Assembly: GCF_009687865.1 (NCBI RefSeq)
Contig: NZ_BLAE01000032.1
Span: 1-64,000 of the forward strand
Direction of reading: 5' to 3'
Origin: Acrocarpospora macrocephala
GTDB taxonomy: Bacteria; Actinomycetota; Actinomycetes; Streptosporangiales; Streptosporangiaceae
DNA length: 64,000 nucleotides
Under the pieces are notes generated by a model, which saw nothing but the letters and a program-made list of their open reading frames with translations, was not told the DNA's origin and made no database searches. Positions 1 to 18,222 of this stretch are shown here, piece by piece (position 1 is the first letter of the stretch; each line of letters starts with the position of its first letter). A program made the position numbers and the translations under genes.

Positions 1-228
1 GACCAAGCAAACCGCCGAAGCCTCTGTGATCGCCGAGACCCCTCGAACCGCCGAGACCCGCCCGCTGATCCGGCAGATCCATGAGGAGCCTGCCCCCGCG
101 ACCGCTGAGACCCCGCGAACCGCCGAAGTCCCCGCGACTGCTGAGGCCCCGCGAACCGCCGAAGCTTCCGCGACCGCCGAGACCAAGCAAACTGCCGAAG
201 CCCCTGGGACCGTCGAAACCCCTCGAAG
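1..228 (+). repeat. In-frame 18-bp repeat coding TAExxx hexapeptides
   Basis: Hexapeptides beginning TAE ([36 protein letters not shown] and variants) follow one another from the window edge to about 228. They sit just ahead of the linker that precedes the AT core ([14 protein letters not shown]). The repeat keeps frame, and the track probably continues upstream of the window. Confidence 0.85.
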
Positions 229-3200
229 CGGGGACGCGGGCGCGGGAACGCCCTGGGTGATCTCCGCGCGGTCGGCTGAGGCGCTTCGGGCGCAGGCCGG
301 ACGGCTGCGCGACCGGGTCGTCGGCGAGCCGGCGGTTGGCGTCGCCGATGTGGCCCTCTCGCTGGTACGGACCCGGGCGAGCTTTGAGCATCGGGCGGTC
401 GTCCTCGGGGAGCGTCGCCGGGAAGCGCTCGACGCGTTCGCCGGTGGGCGGCCTGATGAGTCGGTGGTGAGTGGTTCTGTCATCGCCGGTCGGCGGGCGT
501 TCGTCTTTCCGGGGCAGGGGTCGCAGTGGGCGGGGATGGCCGCCGAGCTGCTCGATGGGTCGCCGGAGTTCGCCGGGCTGATCGGGTCGTGCGGCGCGGC
601 GCTCGCATCGTTCGTCGACTACTCCGTCCTTGACGTCCTGCGTGGTGCGCCAGGCGCGCCCGGGTTGGACCGGGTCGATGTGGTGCAGCCGGCGCTGTGG
701 GCTGTCATGGTGTCGCTCGCCGGGCTGTGGCGGGCGCGCGGGGTCGAACCCGACCTGGTCCTTGGGCATTCGCAGGGCGAGATCGCTGCGGCCACCGTCG
801 CTGGGGCGCTGAGCCTGGCGGACGGGGCGCGGGTTGTGGCGCTGCGCAGCCGGGCCATCGCCGGGATCGCCGGACGCGGCGGCATGATGTCGATCGCCGC
901 ACCGCTCGACGTCGTCGAAGAGGCAGTCAGGCCGCTGGCGCCGCAGGTGGGCGTGGCCGCGTTCAACGGCCCGCGCTCAGCGGTCGTGTCCGGGCCGCGT
1001 GAGGCGCTCGCCGAGCTGGGGGAGCGGCTCGTCGCCGATGGGCACCGGGTCAAGCTGCTGCCGGTCGACTACGCGTCCCATTCGGCCGAGGTCGAGGGCA
1101 TTCGGGATGAGGTCATCGCCGCGCTGGAGCCGATCCGGCCAGTCAGCGTTCCGATGCCGTTCGTCTCCACCCTCACCGGCGAGCCGCTGGACACAGCCGG
1201 GCTCGACGCCGAGTACTGGTACCGCAGCCTGCGGCAGCCGGTCCGGTTCGCGCAGGCCACCCGGCGGGCGCTCGACCTGGGCACCGGCTTGTTCATCGAA
1301 TGCAGCCCGCATCCCGTGCTCGGCACCGGCGTCGCCGAGACGGCCGAGGCCGCGGAGCTGGACGTCGCGGTCGTCGGGACGCTGCGGCGCGGCGACGGCG
1401 GGCCAGAGCGTTTCACGCGGTCGCTGGCGGAGGCGTACACATGGGGGGCTCCCGTCGACTGGGCCGCCCAGCTCCCGGGCGCACGGCTGATCGACCTGCC
1501 GACCTATCCGTTCCAGCGCCGCCAGTACGACCCGGTCGCGGTCGCGCCCCGCTCAACGCGGATCCCGACGGCGAGCTCGGAGACCGGGGACGCGCCGACT
1601 GGTCTCTCGCGACGGGAGATCCGCGAGCTGGTTCTCGCCACCGCCGCCGGTGTGCTCGGGCATCAGGACGGTGCGGGCGTCGAGCCGTACCGGACATTCA
1701 AGGATCTTGGTTTTGACTCGGCGGCCGCGGAGGATCTGCGGGCCAGGTTGCGCGCCGCGATCGGGCTGCGGCTGCCCACCGGGCTGTTGTTCGATCACCC
1801 GACGCCGGACCGGCTCGCCGATCACCTGTATGCGCTGACCAGCGGCGGTGTGGCCGCGGCAGATCCGGTCGAGCCGACCCAGGTCGACGGCGACCCGATC
1901 GTGGTGGTCGCGATGGGTTGCCGCTACCCCGGCGGTGTCACGACGCCCGAGGAGCTGTGGCAGCTCGTCCGTACCGGCACCGACGCCATCGGGGAGTTCC
2001 CCGAGGATCGCGGCTGGGATCTCGACGCGCTGTCGGGCACCAGCGACACCCGTTATGGCGGGTTCCTCACCGGCGCGGATCGGTTCGACGCCGGATTTTT
2101 CGGGATCAGCCCCCGGGAAGCGGCCGCCATGGATCCCCAGCAGCGGCTGCTGATGGAGATCGCCTGGGAGACCGTCGAACGCGCCGGCCTGGATCCCGTC
2201 ACGCTCAGCGGCACCCCCACCGGCGTGTTCGTCGGCGCGATGGCCTCCGACTACGGCCCGCGCCTGCACCAGCCCACCGGCGTCGCCGACGGCCACCTGC
2301 TGACCGGCACCGCGCTCAGCGTCGCGTCCGGCCGGATCGCGTACGCGCTGGGCTTGCGCGGCCCGGCGATCACGGTCGACACGGCGTGCTCGTCGTCGCT
2401 GGTCGCGATCGTGCTGGCCATGCAAGCGCTGCGGCGCGGCGAATGCTCGCTGGCGCTGGCCGGGGGCGCGACCGTGATGTCCAGCCCCGGACTGTTCGTC
2501 GAGTTCAGCCGCCAGAGCGGGCTCGCCGTGGACGGCCGCTGCAAGGCGTTCTCCGCGCGGGCGGACGGCACCGGCTGGGGCGAGGGAGCGGGCCTGCTCC
2601 TGCTCGAACGGCAGTCCGACGCGGTACGACACGGGCACCCGATCCTGGCCGTCCTCCGAGGCGGCGCGGTCAACCAGGACGGCGCGAGCAACGGCCTCAC
2701 CGCCCCGAGCGGCCAAGCCCAGCAGGACGTCATCCGCCAGGCCCTCGCCGACGCCCGGGTCTCCGCCGCCCAGGTCGACGTGGTCGAGGCGCACGGCACC
2801 GGGACCCGCCTCGGCGACCCGATCGAAGCCGAATCGATCATCGCCGCGTACGGTACCGGCCGCGATTCCGAGCGGCCGGTCTGGCTCGGCTCCCTGAAAT
2901 CCAACGTCGGCCACACCCAAGCTGCCGCGGGGGTCGGCGGCGTGATCAAAATGATCAAGTCTCTGGAGCACCGCAAACTCCCGCGAACCCTGCACGCCGA
3001 CGAGCCCAGCGCTCAGGTCGACTGGTCCGCCGGTCAGGTTCGCCTCCTCACCGAACCCGTCGACCTCCCCGCCGACCGCCCGCTCCGCGCGGCCGTCTCC
3101 AGCTTCGGCATCAGCGGCACCAACGCCCACGTCATCCTGGAACGCCCGATCGCCACAAGCGGAGAGCAGCCGAACGGTTTCGGCACCAGCGGCACCAACG

Positions 3201-6200
3201 CCCACGTCATCCCGGAACGCCCGGTCGCCACAAGCGGAGAGCAGCCGAACGGATTCAGCATCAGCGGCACTAACGCCCCCGTCATCTTGGAACGCCCGGT
3301 CGCCACAGGCGGGGAGCAGCCGAGCGGTTCTGGCTCCGCGCTGGTCTGGGTGCTGTCGGCGAAGACCGAGGCCGCGCTCCGGGATCACGCTGTGCGGCTC
3401 GGTGCGTTCGCCGAGGGTGCGGCCGAGGAGGATCTCCCAGCCGCCGGGCGGATGTTGTCGCGGCGGGCGAACTTCGCGTGCCGGGCTGTCGTGGTCGCGC
3501 GGGATCGAGCGGAACTCCTCGACGGGCTGGCGGCCGTCGCCGCCGGGGCGCCGCACGGAGCCGTGGTGACGGGGGTCGCCGGTGGCGAGGTGCGGCCGGT
3601 GTTCGTCTTCCCCGGGCAAGGGTCGCAGTGGGCCGGGATGGCCGTCGAGCTCCTCGAATCCAGTGACGTGTTCCGGGAGCACCTGACCCGATGCGCGGAC
3701 GCGCTCGCGCCGTACGTCGGCTGGTCGGTGGCGGACGTGCTGCGGGAAGCCGAAGGGGCGCCGAAGCTCGAAGGATCCGACGTCATCCAGCCGGTGCTGT
3801 TCGCGGTGATGGTGTCGCTGGCCGAGTTGTGGCGGTCGGTGGGGGTCGATCCCACGGCTGTGGTCGGGCATTCGCAGGGGGAGATCACCGCAGCGTGCGT
3901 CGCGGGGGCGCTGTCCCTGGCGGACGCGGTGAAGATCGTGGCGCTGCGGAGCAAGGCGCTGATGAAGCTGGGCGGCACCGGCGGGATGCTCGCCGTGTCG
4001 CTGCCGGCCGAGCGGATCGACCTGGCCCGCTGGGAGGGCAGGCTGTGGCCGGCCGTGTACAGCGGCCCGGCCGACACGGTCATCGCCGGTGATCTGGACG
4101 CGCTGGCCGAGTACGCGGCGGACTGCGGCGAGGGCGTGCGGACCCGGCCGGTCGCGATCGACTACGCCGCGCACACCCCGCACATCGAGGCGCTGCGCGA
4201 CGAGCTGCTCGCCACGCTCGGCGACATCACGCCGCGCCCGACCGGGGTCGCGTTCTGCTCGGCCCGCGACGGCGCGTTCCTCGATCCCGCCGAGCTCACC
4301 GCCGACTACTGGTTCACCAGTCTCCGCACCCCGGTCCGCTTCCAGCAGGCCATCGAGGCGTTCGACGGCACTCCGGTCTTCATCGAGGCCAGCCCGCATC
4401 CCGTACTGACCGGGCATGTCCAGGACACCCTGGCGGCCGCGGGCAGGCCGGGCGGCGCCACCGGCACGCTCCGGCGCGATCAGGGCGGCCGGCCGCGGTT
4501 CCTGCTGGCCGCCGCCCACGCGTACGTGCTGGGCGCGGGCATCGACTGGGCCGCCGCGCTCGCCGATGGGCCGGGTCACCACGTCGACCTGCCCACGTAT
4601 CCGTTCGAGCGCAGCCGCTACTGGCTCGACGGCGACGCCACGGCGGGGCATCCGCTGCTCGGTGAGGTCGTTCCGCTGGCCGGGGACGGCGGATTCCTGC
4701 TCAGGGGACGGCTGTCGCGCGGTGGCGCGCCCTGGCTGGGTGATCACATCGTCGACGGCGACGCGATCCTGCCGGGTACGGCATTCGTGGAGTTCGCGCT
4801 GGCAGCCGCGGCTGCGGCGGAGTGCGACGAGGTCGAGGATCTGACGCTCGAAGCGCCGCTGCCGCTGCGCGGCGCGTGGTCGGTCGACGTCCAGGTCGCC
4901 GTCGCGCACGCCGATGAACAAGGTCGTCGCGCGTTCACCGTGCACGCCCGCCCCGCCGGTGAGCTCCCGTGGACCCGGCACGCGGCCGGCACGCTCGCGA
5001 TGTCGGCCCCCGTCGCCGCCGACCGGCTGGCCTGGCCGCCCGGCGCGCCCGTCGACATCGCCGACGCCTACCAGCGGCTGGCCGACCACGGCTACCAGTA
5101 CGGCCCCGCCTTCCAGGGCCTGCGCGCCGCCTGGCGCTCCGGCACGGACACCTACGTGGAGGTCGCGCTGCCTGAGCCGCTGCGCGGGGACAGGTTCACG
5201 CTGCACCCGGCGCTGCTGGACGCGGCCCTCCACCTCCTCGTCCTGGACGCCGCCGACGAGGCGCGCGACCCCGGCACGCTGCTGCTGCCCTTCTCCTGGA
5301 GCGGGGTACGGGCGTCCGCCCAGGGCGCGGACTCCCTCCGGGTGCACCTGTCCGGCGACTCGCTGGCGATCTACGACGGCGCCGGATTCAAGATCGCCGA
5401 AGCCGACGCTCTCCACCTGCGCAGTGTGTCGCGCGGCGCGGCGCAGCAGGCCGCGGAGGCGTACGGGATCGACTGGATCGACCTGGCGATGCCGGACGCC
5501 GACCTGACCGATCAGCGCTGGGCCATCGTCGGGTACGACGGCTTCGCCGACGAGATCGGCGCGGCGCTGGCCAAGACCGGGGTGACCGCGCCGCGCTACT
5601 ACGACCTCGCGTCCCTGGTGGAGACGTCCACCGGCGACGTGCCGGCCACCGTGCTGGTGCCGTGCCTGCCGGATGACGACGACCTCCCGTATGACGCGCA
5701 CGACGGGATGTACCAGGCCCTCAACCTCATCCAGGCCTGGGTGGGCGACGAGCGGTTCGCCGGGTCGCGGCTGGTGTTCGTCACCCGGGCGGCGCGGAGT
5801 TCGCCGGCGGGCGGCGCGGTCTGGGGCCTGGTGCGCTCCGCGCAATCCGAGCATCCAGGGCGATTTGTCCTACTGGATGTGGAAGAAGGGTTCACCGCGT
5901 GGGGCGTGGCCGCAGCGGCGGTGGCGGCGGGCGAAACACAACTCGTGACGCGCGACGGCGCGGTCCTGGCCCCTCGCCTGGCTCGCCAGACCATCGCGAA
6001 TCAGGACGAATCCGGTGCGGGTGCGGGCGTTGGTGCCGGGGCAGACCTGAGCGCGGGCACCGTGCTCGTCACTGGTGGCACCGGCGGGCTTGGCATGCTG
6101 GTCGCCCGGCGGCTGGTGGAGCGGCACGGCGTACAGGATCTGCTGCTGGTCTCCCGGAGCGGCCCCGACGCGCCCGGTGCGGCAGAACTGCGCGCGGACC

Positions 6201-7412
6201 TGGAAGCCCAGGGCGCGAGCGTGACCATCGCCGCCTGCGACGTGTCCGACCGCACCCGGCTGGCCGCCCTCCTCGCCGGTCATCCGGTCACCGCCGTCAT
6301 CCACACCGCCGCCGTCCTGGACGACGTCACCGTCGAGGGCATGTCGGCCGAGCGCCTGGACACCGTGTTCGCGCCGAAGGCCGACGCCGCCTGGCACCTG
6401 CACGAACTCACCCCAGGCGCGACCACGTTCCTGATGTTCTCTTCTGTGGCGGGCGTGCTCGGCAACCCCGGCCAGGGCAACTACGCCGCCGCGAACGCCT
6501 TCCTGGACTCGCTCGCCGTACACCGCCACGCCATGAACCTTCCGGCGGTCTCCATCGCCTGGGGCCTCTGGGACACCGAATCGGGAATGTCCGGCACGCT
6601 GTCCGATACCGACACGGCCCGGCTGGCCCGCACCGGCATCGCCCCGATGAGCGCCGAGCAAGGTCTGGCGCTCTTCGACGCGGCCCTGACCACCCAGGCT
6701 CCCCTCCTGGTGGCCGCGACCTGGGATACCGCCGGGCTCCGCGCGCGGGCGGCGGCCGGCGAGCTGCCCCCGCCCCTGCGCGGCCTGGTCCGCACCCCAC
6801 GCCGTACCACCGAGAAGGCCACTGCGAAAGCGACCGCGACGGCCGGCCTGGCCGAGCGTCTCGCCCACCTCGCCCCGGCCGACGCCCACGCCCACCTGCT
6901 CGACGTCGTCCGCTCGCACGTCGCCGCCGTCCTGGCGCACGGCAACGCGAGCAGCATCGGCGTCGATCGCGCCTTCAACGAACTCGGCTTCGACTCCCTC
7001 ACCGGGGTCGAGCTGCGCAACCGGCTCAACGCCGACACGGGGCTGCGGCTCCCGGCCACGCTGGTGTTCGACCACCCCACCATCGCGACCCTCACCGACC
7101 ACCTGTTCCGCGCCCTGGCGCCCGCCGCGCCCTCCGCCGAAGACACCCTGCGCGGCGCGCTGGAGCAGGTCGAATCCATGGTCGCCGCCGCCAACGGCGA
7201 CGGGGACGCCCTTCGCGGCAAGCTCGTCGCGATTCTGCAGAGCGGTCTGGAAACCTTCGGGGCCGCCACGATCACCAGGTTCCGCGCGAGCCCGAGCGGC
7301 ACCACGGACGCGGCGGAGAAACTCAGCTCCGCCTCGGACGAGGAGATCTTCGCCTTGCTCGACGACCGAACCAAGGCGTCACCCCTGAGGTCCTCACTGG
7401 AAAGGTCCGGTC

Positions 7413-7423
<11 letters not shown>
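2..7423 (+). CDS. Modular type I PKS, 5'-truncated: AT-ACP then KS-AT-DH-KR-ACP
   Basis: The frame is open to the window edge and the hexapeptide linker repeat already runs at the first base, so the true start lies upstream; the first in-window start codon is GTG at 26. Numbering from there: AT about 155-450 (GHSQGE near 246, YASH near 348, predicted methylmalonyl); ACP about 530-605 with GFDS near 561; KS about 622-1035 (DTACSSS, EAHGTGT, NVGHTQ); AT about 1190-1480 (GHSQGE; the specificity motif is YAAH, not YASH); DH about 1540-1805 ([10 protein letters not shown] motif present); KR about 2008-2180 with B-type LDD; ACP about 2290-2360 (LGFDSL); C-terminal docking tail ending in the [11 protein letters not shown] motif. 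The first AT-ACP has no reductive domain, so it could be a loading unit (KSQ-AT-ACP or AT-ACP); this is inference because its N-terminus is missing. The last 11 nt overlap the next gene. Confidence 0.95.
3104..3328 (+). repeat. Three copies of a 75-bp unit at the KS-AT boundary
   Basis: The TTC codons at 3104, 3179 and 3254 mark units exactly 75 bp (25 codons) apart. Each unit repeats the KS terminal motif [12 protein letters not shown] followed by a short ATSGEQPNG tail. Copies 2 and 3 carry substitutions ([15 protein letters not shown]). The array lengthens the junction between the KS and the KS-AT linker without breaking frame. Confidence 0.93.
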
Positions 7424-12779
<5,356 letters not shown>

Positions 12780-12809
12780 CCCGTGGCTCTCGAAGGAAAG
12801 GCGGGACCG

Positions 12810-15800
12810 ATGAGTACTGAGGACAGACTCCGCGACTACCTCAAGCGCGCGATGGTCGAGCTGGAGGACACCCGCGAGCACCTCGCGGAACTGGAGGAGC
12901 GCCGGCACGAACCCATCGCGATCGTCGGCATGGCTTGCCGCTATCCCGGCGGGGTGACCAGTCCCGAGGAGCTGTGGGACCTGGTGGCGGGCGGCGTGGA
13001 CGCGATCGGCGAGTTCCCCGCTGACCGGGGGTGGGCCACTGACCTGTATGACCAGGATCCGGACGCTGTGGGCAAGTCGTACACCCGCCATGGCGGATTC
13101 CTGTACGACGCCGCCGACTTCGACGCGGCGTTCTTCGGGATGAGCCCGCGCAGCGCATTGGCCACCGACCCGCAGCACCGGCTCGTGCTGGAGTCGTCCT
13201 GGGAGGCGTTCGAGCGGGCCGGGATCGACCCGGACACGCTGCGCGGCAGCAGCACTGGGGTCTACGTCGGGAACATGTACGAGCACTACGCCAACCGCTT
13301 CCTCGGCGTGGTTCCCGGCTCGGTCGAAGGGACGCTGTTCACCTCCAGCGCGTCGAGTGTGCTGTCGGGGCGGGTGTCGTACACGTTCGGGCTGGAAGGG
13401 CCGTCCATCTCGGTGGACACGGCCTGCTCGTCCTCGCTGGTGGCGTTGCATCTCGCGGTGCAGGCGCTGCGGCGGGGGGAGTGCACGATGGCGCTCGCGG
13501 GAGGCGTCACCGTGATGGTCTCGCCGGAGCCGTTCATCGAGTTCTCCCGGCAGCGGGCGATCTCCGCCGACGGCCGCTGCAAGTCCTTCAGCTCGACCGC
13601 CGACGGCGCGGCCTGGGCCGAGGGCGTCGGCATGCTCGTGCTGGAACGCTTATCGGACGCGCGGCGAAACGCCCGGAAGATCCTTGCGGTGGTGCGCGGC
13701 TCTGCCGTCAATCAGGACGGCGCGAGCAACGGCATGACCGCGCCCAACGGCCCCGCCCAGGAGCGGGTCGTGCTGCAGGCGCTCGCCGACGCGCGGCTCG
13801 ACACCCGCGATGTCGATGTCGTCGAGGCGCACGGCACCGGCACCCGGCTCGGCGACCCGATCGAGGCCCAGGCCCTGCTCGCTACCTACGGCCGGAGGCG
13901 ATCCGCCGACCGGCCGCTCTGGCTCGGCTCGGTGAAGTCGAACATCGGGCACACCCAGGCCGCCGCCGGAGTGGCCGGCGTGATCAAGATGATCAAGGCG
14001 CTGGAGCACCGGACCCTGCCGGTGACCCTGCACGTGGCGGAGCCGACGCCGCATGTGGACTGGTCGTCGGGCGGGGTGCGGGTGCTCACCGAGACGGTCC
14101 GGCTGCCTGTCGGGCGTACGGTGCGGGCGGGCGTGTCGAGCTTCGGGATCAGCGGCACGAACGCGCACGTCATCCTGGAGGAAGCACCCGAGACCGAGAC
14201 GGCGACCGAGGAGGCGACCGGCGATCGCCTCGTCTGGGTCCTCTCCGCGAAGTCCGCCGCCTCCCTGCGCGGCCAGGCCGCCCGGCTGAGCGCGTTCGCC
14301 GGGACCGCCCCCGAAGCCGACCTCCCCGCCGCCGGCCGCGTCCTGGCCCGCCGCTCCGGCTTCGCCCACCGCGCCGTCGTCATTGCCGCCGACCGTGCGG
14401 AATTGGTCGCCGGTCTGACCGCCCTCGCCGAAGGCGCCCAGCACCCCGCGGTCGCGACCGGGGTCGCCCCCGCCGACGTGCGGCCGGTGTTCGTCTTCCC
14501 CGGCCAGGGCTCCCAGTGGGCCGGCATGGCGGTCGACCTGCTCGACTCCAACGAGGCGTTCCGCGCGCAGATGCAGCGCTGCGAGAAAGCCCTGCGCCCG
14601 TACACCGGCTGGTCGGTCACCGGCGTGCTCCGCGCGGACGAGGGAGCGCCGGAGCTCGACGGGTCCCACGTCATCCAGCCGGTGCTGTTCGCGGTCATGG
14701 TCTCGCTGGCCGCGCTGTGGCGCTCGCTCGGCGTCGAGCCCGCGGCCGTGGTCGGCCACTCGCAGGGCGAGATCACCGCCGCCTGCGTGGCGGGCGCGCT
14801 CTCCCTCGAAGACGCCGCGAAGATCGTCGCGCTGCGCAGCGCGGCCCTGGTCAAGCTCAGCGGCACCGGCGGCATGCTCGCCGTGTCACTCCCCGCCGAC
14901 CAGGTCCGCGAGCTGCTGGAGCCGTGGCGGGACCGGATCTGGATCGCGGTGCGCAGCAGCCCCGCCAGCTGCGTCCTGGCCGGTGACGTGGACGCGCTGG
15001 ACGGGTTCACCGCCGCCCACGCCGACAGCGTCCAGATCCGCAGGATCGCGGTCGACTACGCCTCGCACACCCCGCACATCGAAGCGCTCCGCGCGGAACT
15101 GCTGACCGCCCTGGACGGGGTCGCCCCCCGCCCGACCGACATCGTGTTCAGCTCCGCGCACCGGGGCGAGTTCATCGACACGGCCGAGCTGACCACCGCC
15201 TACTGGTACGAGAGCCTCCGCAACCCGGTCCTGATCGAGCCGGCCGTCACCGCCTTCGCGGGCCCGGGCACGCCGCTGTTCATCGAGGTCAGCCCGCATC
15301 CGGTGCTCGGCCACGACCTGCGGGAGATCTGCGAGTCCGCCGGGATCGCGGCGGGCGTCGCCGCGACCCTGCGCCGGGACGCGGGCGACTGGCAGCGGTT
15401 CCTGACCGCGCTGGCCGGGGCGTACGTGCTCGGCGCCGAGGTCGACTGGACCGCGGCCGTCGACCCCGGGCCGGACCGGCACGTGGACCTGCCGACGTAC
15501 GCGTTCGAGCGCCGCCGCTACTGGCTGGGCGATGCCGAGCGGGCCGGGATCGCGCCCGCCGGGATCGACGGCTCCGGCCACCCGCTGCTCACCGCCGTGG
15601 TGCCGATGGCCGACGGCGGGTTCGTGCTCGCCGGGGAGCTCGGCGCGGCGACCGCGCCCTGGCTGGCCGACCACGCCGTGGACGGCGGCGTGCTGCTGCC
15701 GGGCGCGGCCTTCGTCGAGCTGGCCCTCGAAAGCGGCGCGCTCGCGGGCTGCGACCACGTGGAAGAGCTGGTCATCGAGGCGCCGCTGTTCCTGCCCGAG

Positions 15801-18182
15801 AGCGGCGCCGTCCCCATCCAGGTGCTCGTCGGCTCGCCCGACGCCGACGGCCGCCGCCACACCGGGGTCTTCGCCCGCGCCGGGGGGACCTGGACGCGGC
15901 ACGCCTCCGGGGTCGTCGCCGACGCACCGGCCGCGGCGGACCTGTGCGCCTGGGCGACCGCCTGGCCGCCCGCCGACGCCACACCTCTCCCTCTCGACGG
16001 CGGTTACGCGCGGCTGGCCGAGCTCGGCTACGAGTACGGCCCTGCCTTCCAGGGTGTGCGCGCCATGTGGACCCGGGGCGCCGAACTGCTTGCTGAGATC
16101 GCTGTGGACGACACCCTGGATGTGACCGGGTTCGGCATTCACCCGGCCGTACTGGACGCGGCTTTCCAGCCGATGGTGCTGGCCGCCGGGCCTGGCGGGC
16201 TGCGCCTGCCGTTCGCGTTCCGGGGCGTCAGCCTGCGCGCGTCGGGTGCGACCTTGCTGCGGGTCCGGTTGGTGCCTTCGGGGGACGACGCGACCGTCGA
16301 GGCGGCCGATGCCTCCGGGCGCTCGGTGTTCTCCATCGACAACCTGCGAGTGCGGACCGCCCCGGCGCGGACGCCCGCGCGGGGGGCTGTCGTGCACGGG
16401 GTGGATTGGGTGAAACCGGCCATAGCGGCCGGGGACGAGTCGGGATTTGTCTTCCTGGGAGCCGATCCGCTCGGCCCAGACGTGCTTAAGGGCTTTGTTG
16501 TCACCACCATCAGCGCCGAAAGCGATCTGCCGGCCGCGTTGCGCGAGGTGTCCGGCCGGGCGCTCGACCTGGTCCGGATGTGGGCCGACGACGAGCGGTT
16601 CGCCGACTCCCGCCTGGTGTTCGTGATCCGGCCGGGCGATCTGGCCGGCGCGGCGGTGCGCGGGTTGGTTCGCGCCGCGATGTCGGAGCATCCCGGCCGG
16701 TTCGTGCTGCTGGAGGCCGAGGAGGGGTTCGCCGACTGGGCGGCTGTGTCTGGCGCGGTCGCGGCGGGGGAGATCGAGTTGGTGGCCTCCGGCGGCACGC
16801 TGCTGGTCCCCCGGCTGGCCCGCAGGACCGCCGCACCGGCCTCTGAACTCACGGGACTCGCCGACGGCACCGTGCTCGTCACCGGCGGCACCGGCGGCCT
16901 CGGCAGGCTGGTCGCCCGGCGGCTGGTGGAGCGGCATGGCGTACGGGATCTGCTGCTCGTTTCCCGGCGCGGCCTGGACGCGCCCGGCGCGGGCGAGCTG
17001 GTCTGCCACCTGGGCGCGCTCGGCGCCCGGGTCACGGTCGCCGCGTGCGACGTCGCCGACCGGGACGCGCTGGCCGCCGCGCTCGCGCTGATCGCGGCCG
17101 ACCGGCCGCTGACCGGCGTCGTGCACACCGCCGGCGTCCTGGACGACGCCACCGTCGAAGGCCTCACCCCCGCTCGGATGGACGCGGTCCTCGCGCCCAA
17201 AGCCGACGCCGCCTGGCACCTGCACGAGCTCACCCTCGACCTGCCCCTGGCGGCCTTCGTGCTGTTCTCCTCGCTGGCCGGGACGCTCGGCAACGCCGGG
17301 CAGTCCAACTACGCCGCCGCCAACGTGTTCCTGGACGCCCTCGCCGCGCACCGCAGCGCGGTCGGCCTGCCCGGCGTGTCGGTCGCGTGGGGGCTGTGGG
17401 ACGCCGACTCCGGCATGACCGGCGCGCTCACCCCCGGCGACGTGGCCAGAATGGCCCGCTCCGGCGTCGCCCCGCTCACCGCCGAGGCCGGCCTGGACCT
17501 GTTCGACGCCGCGCTCGGCAGCGCGGAACCGCTGGTCGTCGCCACCAGCTGGGACACCGGCGGGCTCCGCGCCCGCGCCGAATTGGGCGACCTGCCGCCG
17601 ATGCTGCGCGGCCTGGTCCGGCCCCCGCGCCGGCAGGCCGCATCCGGCGGACCCGCGCTCACGCCCTCCGGTGGCGACCTGCGGGGACGGCTGGCCGGGA
17701 CGACCGAGGCCGAGGCCAGGCGGCTGCTCACCGACGGCGTCCGCGCCCACGTCGCCGCCGTCCTCGCGCACGGCAGCGCCACCGGGGTCGACGTGGACCG
17801 GGCGTTCAACGAACTCGGCTTCGACTCCCTGACCGCCGTCGAACTCCGCAACCGGCTCAACGCCGAGACCGGCCTGCGGCTCCCGGCGACGCTCGTCTTC
17901 GACCACCCGACCGTCACCGCGCTGAGCGACTACCTGTTCAAGAACCTCGCCCCCGCCGCGCCCTCGCCTGAGGAGACGCTGCGCGGTGCGCTGGAACGGG
18001 TCGAGGCCGAGCTCGGCGCCCTCAACGGCGAGGCGGACGCGGTCAGGAGCAAGCTCGTCGCCATCCTCCAGGCCGGCCTGACCAGGCTCGCGCCCGGGCC
18101 GAGCGGCGGAGGCGGGGTCGTGGAGAAGATCGGCGCCGCCTCCGACGAGGAGATCTTCGCGCTCATCGATAACGAACTCTGA
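12810..18182 (+). CDS. Type I PKS module KS-AT(methylmalonyl)-DH-KR-ACP
   Basis: Single extension module. The frame opens at a GTG at 12783, but ATG 12810 is preferred: GAAGGAAAG precedes it and the protein then begins [12 protein letters not shown], matching the docking heads of the neighbouring genes. KS about 33-455 (Cys near 207); AT about 557-830 with GHSQGE near 649 and YASH near 749, predicting methylmalonyl-CoA; DH about 923-1180 ([10 protein letters not shown]); KR about 1353-1530 with LDD (B-type); ACP about 1640-1713; docking tail ending [13 protein letters not shown]. Leu281 is encoded by TTA (13650-13652), a codon rarely used in such genes. A methyl-branched double bond is the expected output. 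The gap to the next gene is 40 nt. Confidence 0.96.
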   Translation: MSTEDRLRDYLKRAMVELEDTREHLAELEERRHEPIAIVGMACRYPGGVTSPEELWDLVAGGVDAIGEFPADRGWATDLYDQDPDAVGKSYTRHGGFLYDAADFDAAFFGMSPRSALATDPQHRLVLESSWEAFERAGIDPDTLRGSSTGVYVGNMYEHYANRFLGVVPGSVEGTLFTSSASSVLSGRVSYTFGLEGPSISVDTACSSSLVALHLAVQALRRGECTMALAGGVTVMVSPEPFIEFSRQRAISADGRCKSFSSTADGAAWAEGVGMLVLERLSDARRNARKILAVVRGSAVNQDGASNGMTAPNGPAQERVVLQALADARLDTRDVDVVEAHGTGTRLGDPIEAQALLATYGRRRSADRPLWLGSVKSNIGHTQAAAGVAGVIKMIKALEHRTLPVTLHVAEPTPHVDWSSGGVRVLTETVRLPVGRTVRAGVSSFGISGTNAHVILEEAPETETATEEATGDRLVWVLSAKSAASLRGQAARLSAFAGTAPEADLPAAGRVLARRSGFAHRAVVIAADRAELVAGLTALAEGAQHPAVATGVAPADVRPVFVFPGQGSQWAGMAVDLLDSNEAFRAQMQRCEKALRPYTGWSVTGVLRADEGAPELDGSHVIQPVLFAVMVSLAALWRSLGVEPAAVVGHSQGEITAACVAGALSLEDAAKIVALRSAALVKLSGTGGMLAVSLPADQVRELLEPWRDRIWIAVRSSPASCVLAGDVDALDGFTAAHADSVQIRRIAVDYASHTPHIEALRAELLTALDGVAPRPTDIVFSSAHRGEFIDTAELTTAYWYESLRNPVLIEPAVTAFAGPGTPLFIEVSPHPVLGHDLREICESAGIAAGVAATLRRDAGDWQRFLTALAGAYVLGAEVDWTAAVDPGPDRHVDLPTYAFERRRYWLGDAERAGIAPAGIDGSGHPLLTAVVPMADGGFVLAGELGAATAPWLADHAVDGGVLLPGAAFVELALESGALAGCDHVEELVIEAPLFLPESGAVPIQVLVGSPDADGRRHTGVFARAGGTWTRHASGVVADAPAAADLCAWATAWPPADATPLPLDGGYARLAELGYEYGPAFQGVRAMWTRGAELLAEIAVDDTLDVTGFGIHPAVLDAAFQPMVLAAGPGGLRLPFAFRGVSLRASGATLLRVRLVPSGDDATVEAADASGRSVFSIDNLRVRTAPARTPARGAVVHGVDWVKPAIAAGDESGFVFLGADPLGPDVLKGFVVTTISAESDLPAALREVSGRALDLVRMWADDERFADSRLVFVIRPGDLAGAAVRGLVRAAMSEHPGRFVLLEAEEGFADWAAVSGAVAAGEIELVASGGTLLVPRLARRTAAPASELTGLADGTVLVTGGTGGLGRLVARRLVERHGVRDLLLVSRRGLDAPGAGELVCHLGALGARVTVAACDVADRDALAAALALIAADRPLTGVVHTAGVLDDATVEGLTPARMDAVLAPKADAAWHLHELTLDLPLAAFVLFSSLAGTLGNAGQSNYAAANVFLDALAAHRSAVGLPGVSVAWGLWDADSGMTGALTPGDVARMARSGVAPLTAEAGLDLFDAALGSAEPLVVATSWDTGGLRARAELGDLPPMLRGLVRPPRRQAASGGPALTPSGGDLRGRLAGTTEAEARRLLTDGVRAHVAAVLAHGSATGVDVDRAFNELGFDSLTAVELRNRLNAETGLRLPATLVFDHPTVTALSDYLFKNLAPAAPSPEETLRGALERVEAELGALNGEADAVRSKLVAILQAGLTRLAPGPSGGGGVVEKIGAASDEEIFALIDNEL

Positions 18183-18222
18183 CCGCAGACCCACCACCCT
18201 CGCTACTGGAAAGGCTCGACAG

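Noticed and set aside
5440-6040. Possible enoylreductase between DH and KR of the first gene
   Set aside because: The segment matches the non-catalytic structural half of the KR; no ER nucleotide-binding motif (such as LxHxAxGGVG) is present. The same holds for the other two DH-containing modules.
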